The notes under the pieces were generated by a model. That model did not search any database and had not been told where the DNA came from. It worked only from the letters and a program-made list of their open reading frames with translations. The position numbers were made by a program, and so were the translations under genes. A DNA stretch of 64,000 bases from Bdellovibrionales bacterium (lineage in GTDB: Bacteria > Bdellovibrionota > Bdellovibrionia > Bdellovibrionales > UBA1609): the NCBI GenBank assembly GCA_016716765.1, contig JADJVA010000025.1, positions 682,001-746,000 of the forward strand, written 5' to 3'. Within the stretch, counting starts at the first letter, position 1; each line of letters opens with the position of its first letter. Shown here one piece after another: positions 42,986 through 52,399 of this stretch.

Positions 42986-44368
42986 ATGGAACTTTCTGAG
43001 TTGAAGGACAAACGCATATTGATCGTTGGATTGGCCAGGACTGGCGTTTCTCTGGCACACCTTTTAGTAGAAAAGGGAGCTGATGTTACCGTGAGTGATC
43101 ACAAGTCTAAGGCGGAACTTTCGAATCATCTCGAGAAATTGGCTGGGCTACAGATCAATTATGATTTGGGTGGCCACACGCCCAAGACTTTTTTGCAGCA
43201 GGACCTCATTGTTCTCAGTCCGGGGGTTCCACCTCATCTGAAGATTTTTGATTACGCTCGAAGTCACGGAGTTAAGGTGTCAGGTGAGTTCGAGTTTTGT
43301 GCTCAACTCATTAAGGAGCCAATTATTGCGATAACCGGGACGAACGGAAAGACGACGACCACTCATCTGGTTGAGCTTTTTTTGAAACGTTCAGGAGTCA
43401 ATGCTTGGGTGGGTGGAAATTATGGTTCGCCGTTGAGTGAGTATCTTCGCTCGGGGGAAAAAGCGCCGGTTGTCATTGCAGAGGTCAGTAGTTTTCAGCT
43501 TGAGCACGTTGAAAATTTTAATCCTACCAATATCGTGTTTATGAATTTGGCAGAAAACCATTTAGATCGTTATCGAAGCATGGAAGAGTACGTGAACGCC
43601 AAGCGAAGGATTTTCCTTAATACGAATCAATCAACGACCAGCGTGCTGAATGCCGATGACAATGCTGTCGTAGAACTGGCCCGTGATCCGGCTGTGCAGA
43701 GGGGTCGGATATTTTATTTCTCTCGTAGACCGACCCTTGAACCTCAAATTATGAACATTGGTGGAGCAGTATTGATCAAAGATCAAATTCGAGTCAGAAC
43801 TGGGCCAGAGATTGAGTATTACAGTGTTGGAAGTGCTAAGATTCGTGGCAAGCACAATTATGAAAACGTCATGGCGGCCATTCTTGTTGCGCGCGAACAC
43901 GGAGCCGTTCATGAGGCCATCCAGAGAGTGATTGATGATTTTCCGGGTATGCCTCATCGTCTTGAGTATGTGCGACGGGTGGGAGGTGTCGAATTTTATA
44001 ATGACTCAAAGGCGACAAATGTTCATGCAGTCATGCGAGCCCTAGACGCTTTTGATGAGAACGTGATTTTAATAATGGGCGGTAAAGACACAAATCTCAA
44101 TTATTTGCCTTTGAAAGACCGTATCAAGCGATCGGTTAAGACTTTGATTTTGGTTGGCGAGGCCAAGGAGCGGATCAATCGCGACGTCGGTGATTTCACT
44201 GAAACTTTCTTGATTGGAACTTTTGAGGAAGCTGTGTTGATCGCGTACCAAAAGTCTAGAATTGGCGACACAGTCCTACTGTCTCCTGGTGCGTCGAGTT
44301 TTGATATTTTTGATAGCTACGTTGAGCGTGGAAATTATTTTAAGGAGCTGGTGAATAAGTTTCGTTAG
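42986..44368 (+). CDS. murD: UDP-MurNAc-L-Ala:D-Glu ligase MurD
   Basis: 460 residues. N-terminal Rossmann domain (ILIVGLARTGVSLAHLLVEK), ATP loop IAITGTNGKTTTTHLVEL, NLAENHLDRYRSMEEYVNAK, HNYENVMAAILVAREHG and DSKATNVHAVMRAL match MurD. AGGAAGG lies before the ATG. About 90 bases without a gene separate it from ftsW. Confidence 0.95.
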   Translation: MELSELKDKRILIVGLARTGVSLAHLLVEKGADVTVSDHKSKAELSNHLEKLAGLQINYDLGGHTPKTFLQQDLIVLSPGVPPHLKIFDYARSHGVKVSGEFEFCAQLIKEPIIAITGTNGKTTTTHLVELFLKRSGVNAWVGGNYGSPLSEYLRSGEKAPVVIAEVSSFQLEHVENFNPTNIVFMNLAENHLDRYRSMEEYVNAKRRIFLNTNQSTTSVLNADDNAVVELARDPAVQRGRIFYFSRRPTLEPQIMNIGGAVLIKDQIRVRTGPEIEYYSVGSAKIRGKHNYENVMAAILVAREHGAVHEAIQRVIDDFPGMPHRLEYVRRVGGVEFYNDSKATNVHAVMRALDAFDENVILIMGGKDTNLNYLPLKDRIKRSVKTLILVGEAKERINRDVGDFTETFLIGTFEEAVLIAYQKSRIGDTVLLSPGASSFDIFDSYVERGNYFKELVNKFR

Positions 44369-44467
44369 GCCTAATTTTCTTATGCCATGGGGTTGGGGTT
44401 GTCCGGATTTATCTCTGAGGAGCTACGAGATTGTTTGGGATTGTGCTAGACTCCACTGGGGGTGGGT

Positions 44468-45592
44468 GTGGCAAAATGGGAAATTGACAAAGGAATCTTG
44501 CTCATTGTTTTTTTCTTTCTTGGGCTAGGTTTAGTTCAAATTTACAGTGCGTCGTTTATTTTTGCGATGGAGAAACATGGCGACGGACTGTATATTTTTC
44601 GACGGCAGTTGCTGTTTTCACTGCTTGGAGTCCTTGCAATCTTTGTTGGATTTAAAATGCCACTCCAGTGGTTACGAAAATGGTCTGCCTTATTTTGGTT
44701 GGCAGCTATTTTTTCTTTGGTTCTTACGTTTGTTCCCGAATTTGGAATCAAGGCTGGGGGCGCGCAGCGTTGGGTGAGACTTCCCTTTGACCAGAGATTT
44801 GAGCCGGCCGAAGTTATAAAACTCCTGCTCCCCTTTTTGATGGCCACGTTTATCTCTCGATCTCAAAAATCTCTGACTGGAAGCCAGTGGCTATTGCGGT
44901 ATCTATTTCTGGGAGTTCCGCTTCTGTTGTTATTGAGGCAACCTGATTTTGGTACGTTTGCGATTTGCATGGCTGTGATTTTCCTTATGCTGTTTGCCTT
45001 TGGACTGAGGTGGAGATACATCATTGCGGGCCTCAGCTTGATTCTTCCCGCTTTTTATTTTTTAGTTCTTCAGGTACCTTACCGAGCGGCGAGAATTCGC
45101 GCTTTTTTAGATCCTTGGTCAGATCCATCGCAAAAGGGCTTTCAGGTTATTCAGAGCATGCTGGCCTTTTCCAATGGTGGACTCTGGGGGGAGGGTTTGG
45201 GCCAGGGACAAGGAAAGCTTTTTTTTCTCCCTGAGGCTCACACAGATTTTACCCTTGCCGTTTTGGGAGAAGAAACAGGTTACGTGGGCTTTGTTGCTGT
45301 TCTTCTTTTATATGGCGTTTTGGTTTTTAAGGGGATTCAGATTTCTGTCAGAGCCCAGGACTCATTTTCTAGAGCGGCGGCTTTGGGTTGGATTTTGATT
45401 TTTGGCTTGTCGGTATTTATTAATGTGGGAGTGGTGCTTGGACTCTTGCCGACGAAGGGTCTTACACTGCCATTCCTGAGTTATGGGGGAAGTTCCCTGG
45501 TGACAACTTGTCTTGGCTTTGGTTGGCTACTAAACATCGACAGAATGAACAAGAGGCTTAGATTTGGCGTTCTTTCTCATCTGCAAGCTTAG
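44468..45592 (+). CDS. ftsW: SEDS peptidoglycan glycosyltransferase FtsW
   Basis: 374 residues from GTG 44468 (a GTG at 44462 lies in the G-rich ribosome site). Ten membrane helices. SEDS features: LVQIYSAS, GAQRWVRLPFDQRFEPAEVI-KL, RQPDFGT (catalytic Asp), EAHTDFTLAVLGEETGYVG, and LPFLSYGGSSL. It polymerises septal glycan with FtsI. The position between murD and murG identifies it as FtsW rather than RodA. Confidence 0.93.
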   Translation: MAKWEIDKGILLIVFFFLGLGLVQIYSASFIFAMEKHGDGLYIFRRQLLFSLLGVLAIFVGFKMPLQWLRKWSALFWLAAIFSLVLTFVPEFGIKAGGAQRWVRLPFDQRFEPAEVIKLLLPFLMATFISRSQKSLTGSQWLLRYLFLGVPLLLLLRQPDFGTFAICMAVIFLMLFAFGLRWRYIIAGLSLILPAFYFLVLQVPYRAARIRAFLDPWSDPSQKGFQVIQSMLAFSNGGLWGEGLGQGQGKLFFLPEAHTDFTLAVLGEETGYVGFVAVLLLYGVLVFKGIQISVRAQDSFSRAAALGWILIFGLSVFINVGVVLGLLPTKGLTLPFLSYGGSSLVTTCLGFGWLLNIDRMNKRLRFGVLSHLQA

Positions 45593-45609
45593 GGATCACT
45601 TTTGATTAT

Positions 45610-46732
45610 ATGAGAAAAGCAGTTTTTATTGCGGGAGGCGGCACTGGTGGTCACATTTATCCGGCGCTGGCTATCGCCCACAGTTTGAGAGGAATGGCTC
45701 CTGATCTTCAGATTCATTTTGTGGGTTCTCGGGGTGGACTTGAATCCAAGATCATTCCCGAACATGGGTTTCCTCTTCATTTGGTTCCCATTGGAAAACT
45801 CAACCACAATGTGAGCCTTGCCGAACGCTTTGAGAACATTGGTCAGTTTGCCTATTTCGTTCATTGTCAGCCTTTTTCTTTTACTCAAACATCGGCCACT
45901 CATTATTGTTGGAGTTGGGGGTTTTGTTTCTGCCCCGATTCTATTTACGGGAGCTTTACTTGGTTTTCGCACTGTCATATGGGAGCCAAATGCTTTTCCA
46001 GGAATGGCCAATAGATTGTTGGTGAATTGGGTTGGGCTTGCCTTGGTGGTCTTCGAAGAGGCAAAGGGAATTTTCGAAAGAAAAATGAGGAGGGTTCAGA
46101 TTGTTGGTCTTCCTATTCGGCAGGAAATTGAAAATCTCAGGGATTTTGTATCTGAAACAGTGAGTTCTCAAAATTCCTCCAGTCCAATGAAAATTCTCAT
46201 CTTTGGGGGTAGTCAGGGAGCGAGAGGTATCAACAATACCGTTTGCGAAGCATTGACTTCAGGAGAAGAGTGGTTACGAGATTTTGACTTTATTCACCAG
46301 ACGGGATCGCTGGATTATTCCTCCATCAAAGAACGCTATCGAGCCAAGGGCGCGAGGGTTAGCGTGAGGGAATACCTCCCGGAGATATTTAAGGAATACA
46401 GGTGGGCGGATTTGATTGTATGTCGCGCCGGAGCCAGTACAATTTCAGAGTTGGCGGCAGCCGAGAAGGCGGCCGTACTCATTCCTTTTCCGTTCGCTGC
46501 TGATAATCACCAGCAGCGAAATGCTGAAGCCGCCGTTAACAAGGGAGCGGCGGTAATGATCCTTCAGCGCGACTTTAGTCCGGAATGCTTTCGTGAGTTG
46601 CTATTAGAACTAAGGGCCAACCCCCAAAAATGCACAGAATTATCAAGAAACATGGGAAGGCTTTATCACGCTCATGCGGCCGATGAAATTGCTCAAATTC
46701 TTATCAAGGAAATTTCAGGGAAACTACAATGA
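45610..46732 (+). pseudogene. murG: murG (lipid II synthase) interrupted by an apparent one-base frameshift
   Basis: MurG adds GlcNAc to lipid I. Frame 1 from ATG 45610 gives the conserved start (IAGGGTGGHIYPALAIAHSL, FVGSRGGLESKIIP, IGKLNHNVSLAERFENI), then becomes unrelated. From about 45842, the next frame continues MurG (VGVGGFVSAPILFTGALLG, EPNAFPGMANRLL, FGGSQGARGINN, VCRAGASTISELAA, FAADNHQQRNAE) to the stop at 46732. Removing one base near 45830-45842 would give about 372 residues, full length. Because murG is essential, a sequencing error or recoding is more likely than real loss. Overlaps murC by ATGA. Confidence 0.88.
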
Positions 46733-48114
46733 ATGAAATTCGAATTCGTTCTCAAAAATTGACCAATGCCAAAGTGCATTTTATCGGTGTTGGCGGGATA
46801 GGTATGTGCGGTTTGGCTGAGCTCCTTCATAATATGGGGGCACGAGTATCGGGCAGTGATTCGGCTGAGAACAGCCAAACGATTCGCCTGCGGGAAATGG
46901 GTGTCTTGATTTTTATTGGACAGCGGCCCGAGCAAGTTGGCGATTCCGAAGTTGTGGTTTATTCGAGCGCAGTTAAGTCCCATAATCCAGAGTACCGCGA
47001 GGCGCGACGCAGGGGCATTCCACTTATCCCAAGAGCTGAGGCTCTCGCCGAGATGATGCGCCTGAAGCGAGGCATCGCTATCGCTGGCACTCACGGAAAG
47101 ACGACGACCACGAGCATGACGGCCTCTGTTTTTTTGGCAGCAAAGGTCGATCCTACCATCGTGGTGGGGGGACGCCTTGATGTCATTAAATCGACGGCCC
47201 AGCTGGGGCAGGGAGAGTTCTTAATAGCTGAGGCCGATGAGTCGGATGGGAGTTTTAATCGTCTCTCTCCTGAAATTGTGATTATCACTAATATCGACAA
47301 CGACCACCTGGATCACTATAAGGATTTCGGAAGTTTAAAAAATGCGTTTTTCGATTTTGCTTCGCGAGTTCCATTTTTTGGATCTGTCATTCTTTGTGGA
47401 GACGATCCAAAAATTCGAGAAGTTTTTTCTGATTTTCCGAAAAGAACTTTGCACTATGGTTTTAATTTGGAGAATGATTTCATTCTCGAAGGAGAGAATG
47501 GAGAATATGTGGTGAGAACTTCAGGTGCAGCACTGGGAAAATTGATCGTTCCAATTCCGGGACGTCATAATGCGCTAAATGCTCTGGCGGCTGTGTTAGC
47601 TGGATTAGCTGCGGGTTTGGAATTTGACGTGTGCGCCAAAGGGATCAGTGGTTTTCAGGGAGTCGATCGAAGATTTCAAAAAATGGGAGAATGTAACTCC
47701 ATATCTTTTTATGATGATTACGGTCATCATCCGACAGAAGTGCGAGCTGTTTTATCAGCATTTAAGGAAAAGTTTCCAGAGAGCCGAATTGTCGTGCTAT
47801 TTCAACCCCATCGCTACTCTCGAACTCAGTTGTGTTGGGAGCAATTCCTGATTTGTTTTCGAGACGCAGATGCTCTCTTTCTTGCGGACATCTACGCGGC
47901 TGGAGAAGCGCCGATCGAGGGAATTACCTCGCATCTTTTGGCTCAACAGATCGAAAGCGTAAATGTCAGATGTCTTGACATCACTTCTGCAGATTCTCAG
48001 AGGGAGATACTCGATTTTCTAAAACCTGGAGATGTCTTTGTGACTTTGGGAGCTGGGGATGTGTGGAAATTTGGCGAGAGAGTTCGCAAATCATTGCTTG
48101 GTGATAAATCGTGA
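46729..48114 (+). CDS. murC: UDP-MurNAc:L-alanine ligase MurC
   Basis: 461 residues. VHFIGVGGIGMCGLAELL and VSGSDSAENSQT at the N-terminus, ATP loop AIAGTHGKTTTTSM, AEADESDGSFNRLSPEI, TNIDNDHLDHY, and FYDDYGHHPTEVRAVL identify MurC. First ligase of the stem peptide. Its GTGA end overlaps murB. Confidence 0.96.
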   Translation: MNEIRIRSQKLTNAKVHFIGVGGIGMCGLAELLHNMGARVSGSDSAENSQTIRLREMGVLIFIGQRPEQVGDSEVVVYSSAVKSHNPEYREARRRGIPLIPRAEALAEMMRLKRGIAIAGTHGKTTTTSMTASVFLAAKVDPTIVVGGRLDVIKSTAQLGQGEFLIAEADESDGSFNRLSPEIVIITNIDNDHLDHYKDFGSLKNAFFDFASRVPFFGSVILCGDDPKIREVFSDFPKRTLHYGFNLENDFILEGENGEYVVRTSGAALGKLIVPIPGRHNALNALAAVLAGLAAGLEFDVCAKGISGFQGVDRRFQKMGECNSISFYDDYGHHPTEVRAVLSAFKEKFPESRIVVLFQPHRYSRTQLCWEQFLICFRDADALFLADIYAAGEAPIEGITSHLLAQQIESVNVRCLDITSADSQREILDFLKPGDVFVTLGAGDVWKFGERVRKSLLGDKS

Positions 48115-49022
48115 ACAGCGAAGGACTCATAGCAAAGGGAGTTGAGCTAGCCCCCCTCACTTCCTGGCGAGTGGGAGGCAAGGCGGAGTTTTTTTGCTCC
48201 CCTCGCAGCATCGAAGAGTTGGAATGGATTTTGGTATGGGCACATCAAAGAAATCAAGCCCTCACGGTGTTAGGTGGCGGCAGCAATGTTTTGGTGAGCG
48301 ATGATGGCGTATCTGGTTTGGTTTTGTCAATGCGACTTCTCGCAGGAATAGATGCAAAGGAATCCGCAGGCCATTGTCGATTAACCGTGATGGCGGGGAC
48401 TCATAAGTCTCAACTTTTGAGATTTTTTCTCCAGCGGCAGCTTGCGCCTGCATTGTTCTTGTCGGGTCTTCCTGGAGATGTTGGGGGGGGAGTTGCGATG
48501 AACGCCGGAGTGAGTGAAAAGCGGATTCCTCGCGAATTTTGTGAGATTGTGGACTGGGTTGAAGTGATGCGCATGGAAGGAGACAAGCCCTTGCGAGTAT
48601 CGAAGCCCGCAAGCGAGATTGTTTGGTCCTATCGTCACAGTTCAGGTTGGCAGCCTGGAGTGATCACGAGAGTTGGTATTGCCTGGCCAAATTTGCCCGA
48701 TGAAAATATTCCCGCGTTGGTAAAGGAAGTGAATCGAAGAAGACTTTCCAAACAACCTCTCGACCTCCCGAGCGGGGGCTCTGTGTTTGTGAATCCGCCT
48801 GGTGAAAAGGCAGCCGGAGCCTTAATTGATGAGTGCGGGTTTAAGGGATTCACAATTGGCGGCGCCAGAGTTTCTGAAAAACATGCCAACTTTATCGTGA
48901 ACATTGGCGGAGCAAACGCCAAGGATATTCATTCTGTCATTCAAGAGGTTAGGCAAGGAGTTTTGGTTAAGACGGGAGTTCTGTTATCTACTGAGGTTGT
49001 TTATTTAGGCAATTGGCCTTAG
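48111..49022 (+). CDS. murB: UDP-N-acetylenolpyruvoylglucosamine reductase MurB
   Basis: 303 residues from GTG 48111. FAD-binding and catalytic features: TSWRVGGKAEFFCSP, LTVLGGGSNVLVSD, LSGLPGDVGGGVAMNAG, YRHSS, QPLDLPSGGSVFVNPPG (Ser proton donor), AGALIDECGFKG and EKHANFIVN. It is the type IIa-like, compact MurB. Last gene of the first half of the dcw cluster; a hairpin terminator follows. Confidence 0.94.
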   Translation: MNSEGLIAKGVELAPLTSWRVGGKAEFFCSPRSIEELEWILVWAHQRNQALTVLGGGSNVLVSDDGVSGLVLSMRLLAGIDAKESAGHCRLTVMAGTHKSQLLRFFLQRQLAPALFLSGLPGDVGGGVAMNAGVSEKRIPREFCEIVDWVEVMRMEGDKPLRVSKPASEIVWSYRHSSGWQPGVITRVGIAWPNLPDENIPALVKEVNRRRLSKQPLDLPSGGSVFVNPPGEKAAGALIDECGFKGFTIGGARVSEKHANFIVNIGGANAKDIHSVIQEVRQGVLVKTGVLLSTEVVYLGNWP

Positions 49023-49047
49023 TTGTTTTGTGGAGTCTTTTGAGGGG

Positions 49048-49076
49048 AAGACCCTGCTCCTATTGAGCAGAGTCTT
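49048..49076 (+). terminator. Hairpin terminator after murB
   Basis: AAGACCCTGCTC (49048-49059) pairs with GAGCAGAGTCTT (49065-49076), 11 base pairs with one mismatch and a 5-base loop, 26 bases after the murB stop. The following T-rich part (TTTGATTTG) is weak. On the other strand it would lie after the convergent lipoprotein gene, so it may serve both. Confidence 0.5.
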
Positions 49077-49106
49077 TGATTTGACAGGTAAAAGAGAGAG
49101 ATAGAT

Positions 49107-50009
49107 TTATTCGCAGAAACTGAGTGAGATGGCTCTTTCCTTTCCATCCTGTGAAATCGTGGCGGAGCCGCAGCCCTCGAAAGTGATGGAGCCGGAAGAA
49201 GAAATACTACCAGAGTAGTTTACTGTTAGACTTCCGGATATTGGGTGGCAGCAAGTAGAACTGTATTGGATATTATTTGGCGTAAATATAGCGGTGTATT
49301 TTGCCAAGTTATGATTGACTTCTAATTGACCACCATTGACCAGCCGGCTGGCTCGATCTAAACCTCCAATGATATTGATGGGTGTTAAAGTTCGGATGGA
49401 GTGACTCATGAATACTCTGTTTCCGCGACTCAGTTCATTGTTTTTTCCGATAATTTCAAGATCCCAGCCTCCTGATGTTTTTGTGAGTTTGCCTCCACCA
49501 GAAATAGAAGTTCCACGGTAATCAGTATGGGCGGAGCTGAACACTCGCAGTTCGCCATTGCGAGGTCCAATGATTCTAAAGTCGTAAGTTCTGTTGACTG
49601 AATCTCCAATAGCACTGAGGCCACATCCAGAGTCGGAATAGGAAAGCGAGACAGAGCCATCAATGCTCAAAGCAGTACCGGAGATATCACAATCCGAATA
49701 GGAGGCAGTTTTTAACCCGCTGACACAAGATTCAGAGAAGGCCCGCGAACAAGTTGCCGCAAAGGCTTTTGGAAGCAAAGACTCTTGAATGGATTGAGCA
49801 AAGGTCTTGTGCTGCAAGTTAAGGGATGTGTATCCGATTCCGTTTTGGTCATCAACTGATCCACTGATAGATGTAATTGCCGATTCAGCAGTCAACTCAA
49901 AGGATTCATCGAGTTGACTTTGGTTGATTTTTTTTCCGCATCCATTGATACATATGGCAAGTCCGACAATCGCGATCATTTTTAATTTTTCCAGATGTTC
50001 CGTTTTCAT
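49107..50009 (-). CDS. Cys-rich putative lipoprotein inserted between murB and ftsQ
   Basis: 300 residues. Signal peptide with lipobox INGC (Cys24). Mature part is rich in Ser, Gly, Thr and short beta strands (SISGSVDDQNGIGYTSLNL, GSLTVNYSGSISSSGSITFE) with about ten cysteines, suggesting disulfide-bonded, surface or periplasmic location. GGAGGAA precedes the ATG. I recognise no family. It runs against the dcw genes and separates ftsQAZ from the mur genes. Confidence 0.65.
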   Translation of the reverse strand: MKTEHLEKLKMIAIVGLAICINGCGKKINQSQLDESFELTAESAITSISGSVDDQNGIGYTSLNLQHKTFAQSIQESLLPKAFAATCSRAFSESCVSGLKTASYSDCDISGTALSIDGSVSLSYSDSGCGLSAIGDSVNRTYDFRIIGPRNGELRVFSSAHTDYRGTSISGGGKLTKTSGGWDLEIIGKNNELSRGNRVFMSHSIRTLTPINIIGGLDRASRLVNGGQLEVNHNLAKYTAIFTPNNIQYSSTCCHPISGSLTVNYSGSISSSGSITFEGCGSATISQDGKERAISLSFCE

Positions 50010-50235
50010 AAATTCCTCCGTTTGAGATGTAAAGGGACACAGGAGTGAAGCCCCAGCGGGAACGAACAGTTGCGTTATAAATTAAAAAAATGCCTTATTT
50101 TCTCCGAACCCATTAGATTTCTTAGGTAAATCAAAGTCGAGTTTCAGTAAAATGAATCGCCAGTGATGGATCCTATTGCATATAATGGATAACAATTCTC
50201 TCAATGGTTCATTTTGAGACAAGGGTGGGGGATTA

Positions 50236-50985
50236 GTGGCTATATGGTCGAGAAAGTTGTTGAGCGGCATAGCAGGATTCTTGATTGCCTCGACAATGGG
50301 ATTTGGAACCTATTGGGCAATCCAGGGGCCTTGGTTTGGTATTGAGCAAATAGAAATCGAGATGGATCCGATCAGCGGTCAGGACGTTCTGTTTCAGAGA
50401 ATTCAGGGAGATTTAAGGAAGAAATACCAATTATTTAATGGCAAAAAATTGTGGGAGGTGTCCATTCAGGATCTTCGTTCTATTGCAGAGAAGGATTCGC
50501 GAGTGAAGCGCGCCTCTGTTTCTCGCCGATTTCCAGATGGTATTCTTGTACAAATTCGACCTCGCGATCCTGTGTTAGGCCTGGTAGATAACCGTGGCAG
50601 AGTGCATCCAGTGGCCAACGATGCCAGCTTGCTACCGGACCTACCTCCTGAGGATGCTCCCGATCTTCCCTATTTGAGGGGAGCTGAATTTTTCAAGAAA
50701 TCAGAAATGCGTTCCAAAGCTGTGCACCTCATTGCGCAAATTCCCCCACAGGGGATGATCAGCGTTGCCTCAATATCTGAAATACACTTTCTCCCCAAGG
50801 AGGGATTCTATTTTATTTTAAGACAAAAAGGGATTCGGGTTCTAATTGGGGAGAGCGTTCCAAAAATGAAGCTGAGTCACGTTGAACAAGTTTTGAACTA
50901 TCTTGCCGAACATCAGATTGACGGACGCGTCATTGACGCTAGATTCTCCAAGAAAGTTGTTGTCAGGCTGCGTAATCAACCTTAG
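50236..50985 (+). CDS. ftsQ: Cell-division protein FtsQ
   Basis: 249 residues from GTG 50236 with GGGTGGGGGA upstream. Short cytoplasmic part, one membrane helix (LLSGIAGFLIASTMGFGTYW), POTRA domain (FGIEQIEIE to VSRRFPDGILVQIRPRDPVL) and the beta domain (GFYFILRQKGIRVLIGE, IDARFSKKVVVRL). This is FtsQ topology; context with ftsA and ftsZ confirms. It recruits FtsL/FtsB. Confidence 0.88.
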   Translation: MAIWSRKLLSGIAGFLIASTMGFGTYWAIQGPWFGIEQIEIEMDPISGQDVLFQRIQGDLRKKYQLFNGKKLWEVSIQDLRSIAEKDSRVKRASVSRRFPDGILVQIRPRDPVLGLVDNRGRVHPVANDASLLPDLPPEDAPDLPYLRGAEFFKKSEMRSKAVHLIAQIPPQGMISVASISEIHFLPKEGFYFILRQKGIRVLIGESVPKMKLSHVEQVLNYLAEHQIDGRVIDARFSKKVVVRLRNQP

Positions 50986-51124
50986 TTTGTGAGAATAATT
51001 CATTAGTCTGGGTTTCTTTCAAACAGTCGCAGGTGTTATAAACATAGTCTAGTGCGGGAGTAGCACTGTTTAACTGTGGCAGTTGAAGGTTTTAGCAACA
51101 GAGTGAACGCAGCATTGAGGACTT

Positions 51125-52378
51125 ATGGCAAAAGTGACTAAGAAGAGCCACGTGGTAACGGGTCTTGATATTGGTACGACAAAGGTGGCTTGTGTCGTTG
51201 GCGTGGTGGGGGTTTCTGGCGGGTTGGACATTGTTGGAGTTGGAGTTGCTGCCAACCCAGGTATGCGCCAGGGAATAGTTATCAATATTGAGGCGACTGT
51301 CGAAGCGATAAAGAAAGCTCGTGAAGAAGCAGAGCTGATGTCCGGCATGCCAGTTTCGCCGGGCGTTTGGTTGAGTATCGGGGGCACCCACGTTGAATCT
51401 TTTGATTCAAGTGGAATGGTGGCGATACGACACAACGAGGTCACTGCCGATGATATTGATAGAGTGATTGAGGCCGCTAGGGCGATCGTAATTCCCACGG
51501 ATAGACAGGTTCTCCATGTACTTCCCAAAGATTATAAGATTGATGGCCAAGATGGAATTAGCGATCCTATTGGTATGTCAGGAGTCAGACTAGAGACGTC
51601 TGTACACATCATTACTGGCAATGCATCTGCCGTTCAAAACGCAATAAAATGTACTGAAAAGGCGGGGCTTCAGGTCCGGGGCTTGGTATTGCAACAGTTA
51701 GCTTCAGCACTGGCTGTTGCAACTGAAGATGAAAAGGGCCTTGGATGTACTGTCATTGATATTGGTGGTGGAACCTGTGATATGGTCAGTTTTGTCCAGG
51801 GTAGTGTAGCTCACACAGCAGTGATTCCCGTCGGGGGTAATAATTTTACTCATGATGTTGCGATGGGTTTGCGGACGACTCAAATGAGTGCTGAAAATCT
51901 CAAAAGAAAATATGGTTGTGCCTTGGCAGAATTGGTGCCAGCAGAAGAGGCAATCGAAGTGGAGGCCGTAGGTGGGCGAAAATCTCGAAGTCTTCCGCGT
52001 CGAGAGTTGTGCGAAGTCATCGAAGCCAGAGCTGAGGAAACTTTGCAACTGTTACGGACTGAATTATCTAAAATGGATTTCTTTAAAAAAATAGGGTCCG
52101 GTTTGATTCTCACCGGAGGAGGAAGCCTATTGCCAGGTTTGGTAGAAATGGGCGATTTTATTTTCGATGTGCCTGTTCGTAAAGGTGCTCCGGATCGAGT
52201 TGGAGGTCTTACGGATGTGGTTCGTTGTGCGAGCTTTGCGACTGGAGTGGGTCTTGTTCTTTACGGATTAAGGCAGGAAAAGCACAAGGCAACAGAAGTG
52301 GCGGTCGCGGTCAAGACGAACGTTTCTTTCGCGGATGTAACAAGAAAAATTAAAGATTATTTTGTGAGCGTTTTTTAG
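51125..52378 (+). CDS. ftsA: Cell-division protein FtsA
   Basis: 417 residues. Actin-like ATPase that tethers FtsZ to the membrane. GLDIGTTKVACVVG (phosphate 1), the 1C domain, TVIDIGGGTCDMVSFV (phosphate 2), LTGGGSLLPGLVE (adenosine), and a C-terminal amphipathic helix (VTRKIKDYFVSVF) for membrane binding are all present. TTGAGGAC is its ribosome site. A 139-base gap to ftsQ may hold a promoter. Confidence 0.95.
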   Translation: MAKVTKKSHVVTGLDIGTTKVACVVGVVGVSGGLDIVGVGVAANPGMRQGIVINIEATVEAIKKAREEAELMSGMPVSPGVWLSIGGTHVESFDSSGMVAIRHNEVTADDIDRVIEAARAIVIPTDRQVLHVLPKDYKIDGQDGISDPIGMSGVRLETSVHIITGNASAVQNAIKCTEKAGLQVRGLVLQQLASALAVATEDEKGLGCTVIDIGGGTCDMVSFVQGSVAHTAVIPVGGNNFTHDVAMGLRTTQMSAENLKRKYGCALAELVPAEEAIEVEAVGGRKSRSLPRRELCEVIEARAEETLQLLRTELSKMDFFKKIGSGLILTGGGSLLPGLVEMGDFIFDVPVRKGAPDRVGGLTDVVRCASFATGVGLVLYGLRQEKHKATEVAVAVKTNVSFADVTRKIKDYFVSVF

Positions 52379-52399
52379 GATGGCTCCATGGGAGGGGTT

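Noticed and set aside
45820..45845. Programmed RF2-type (CUU-UGA) frameshift in murG
   Set aside because: CTTTGA occurs at 45828-45833, but in a third frame, not the reading frame, so it cannot act as such a site.
45818..46732. Second murG part as an independent gene starting at TTG 45818
   Set aside because: The MurG sequence joins directly to the first part and there is no ribosome site before the TTG; one split gene is simpler.
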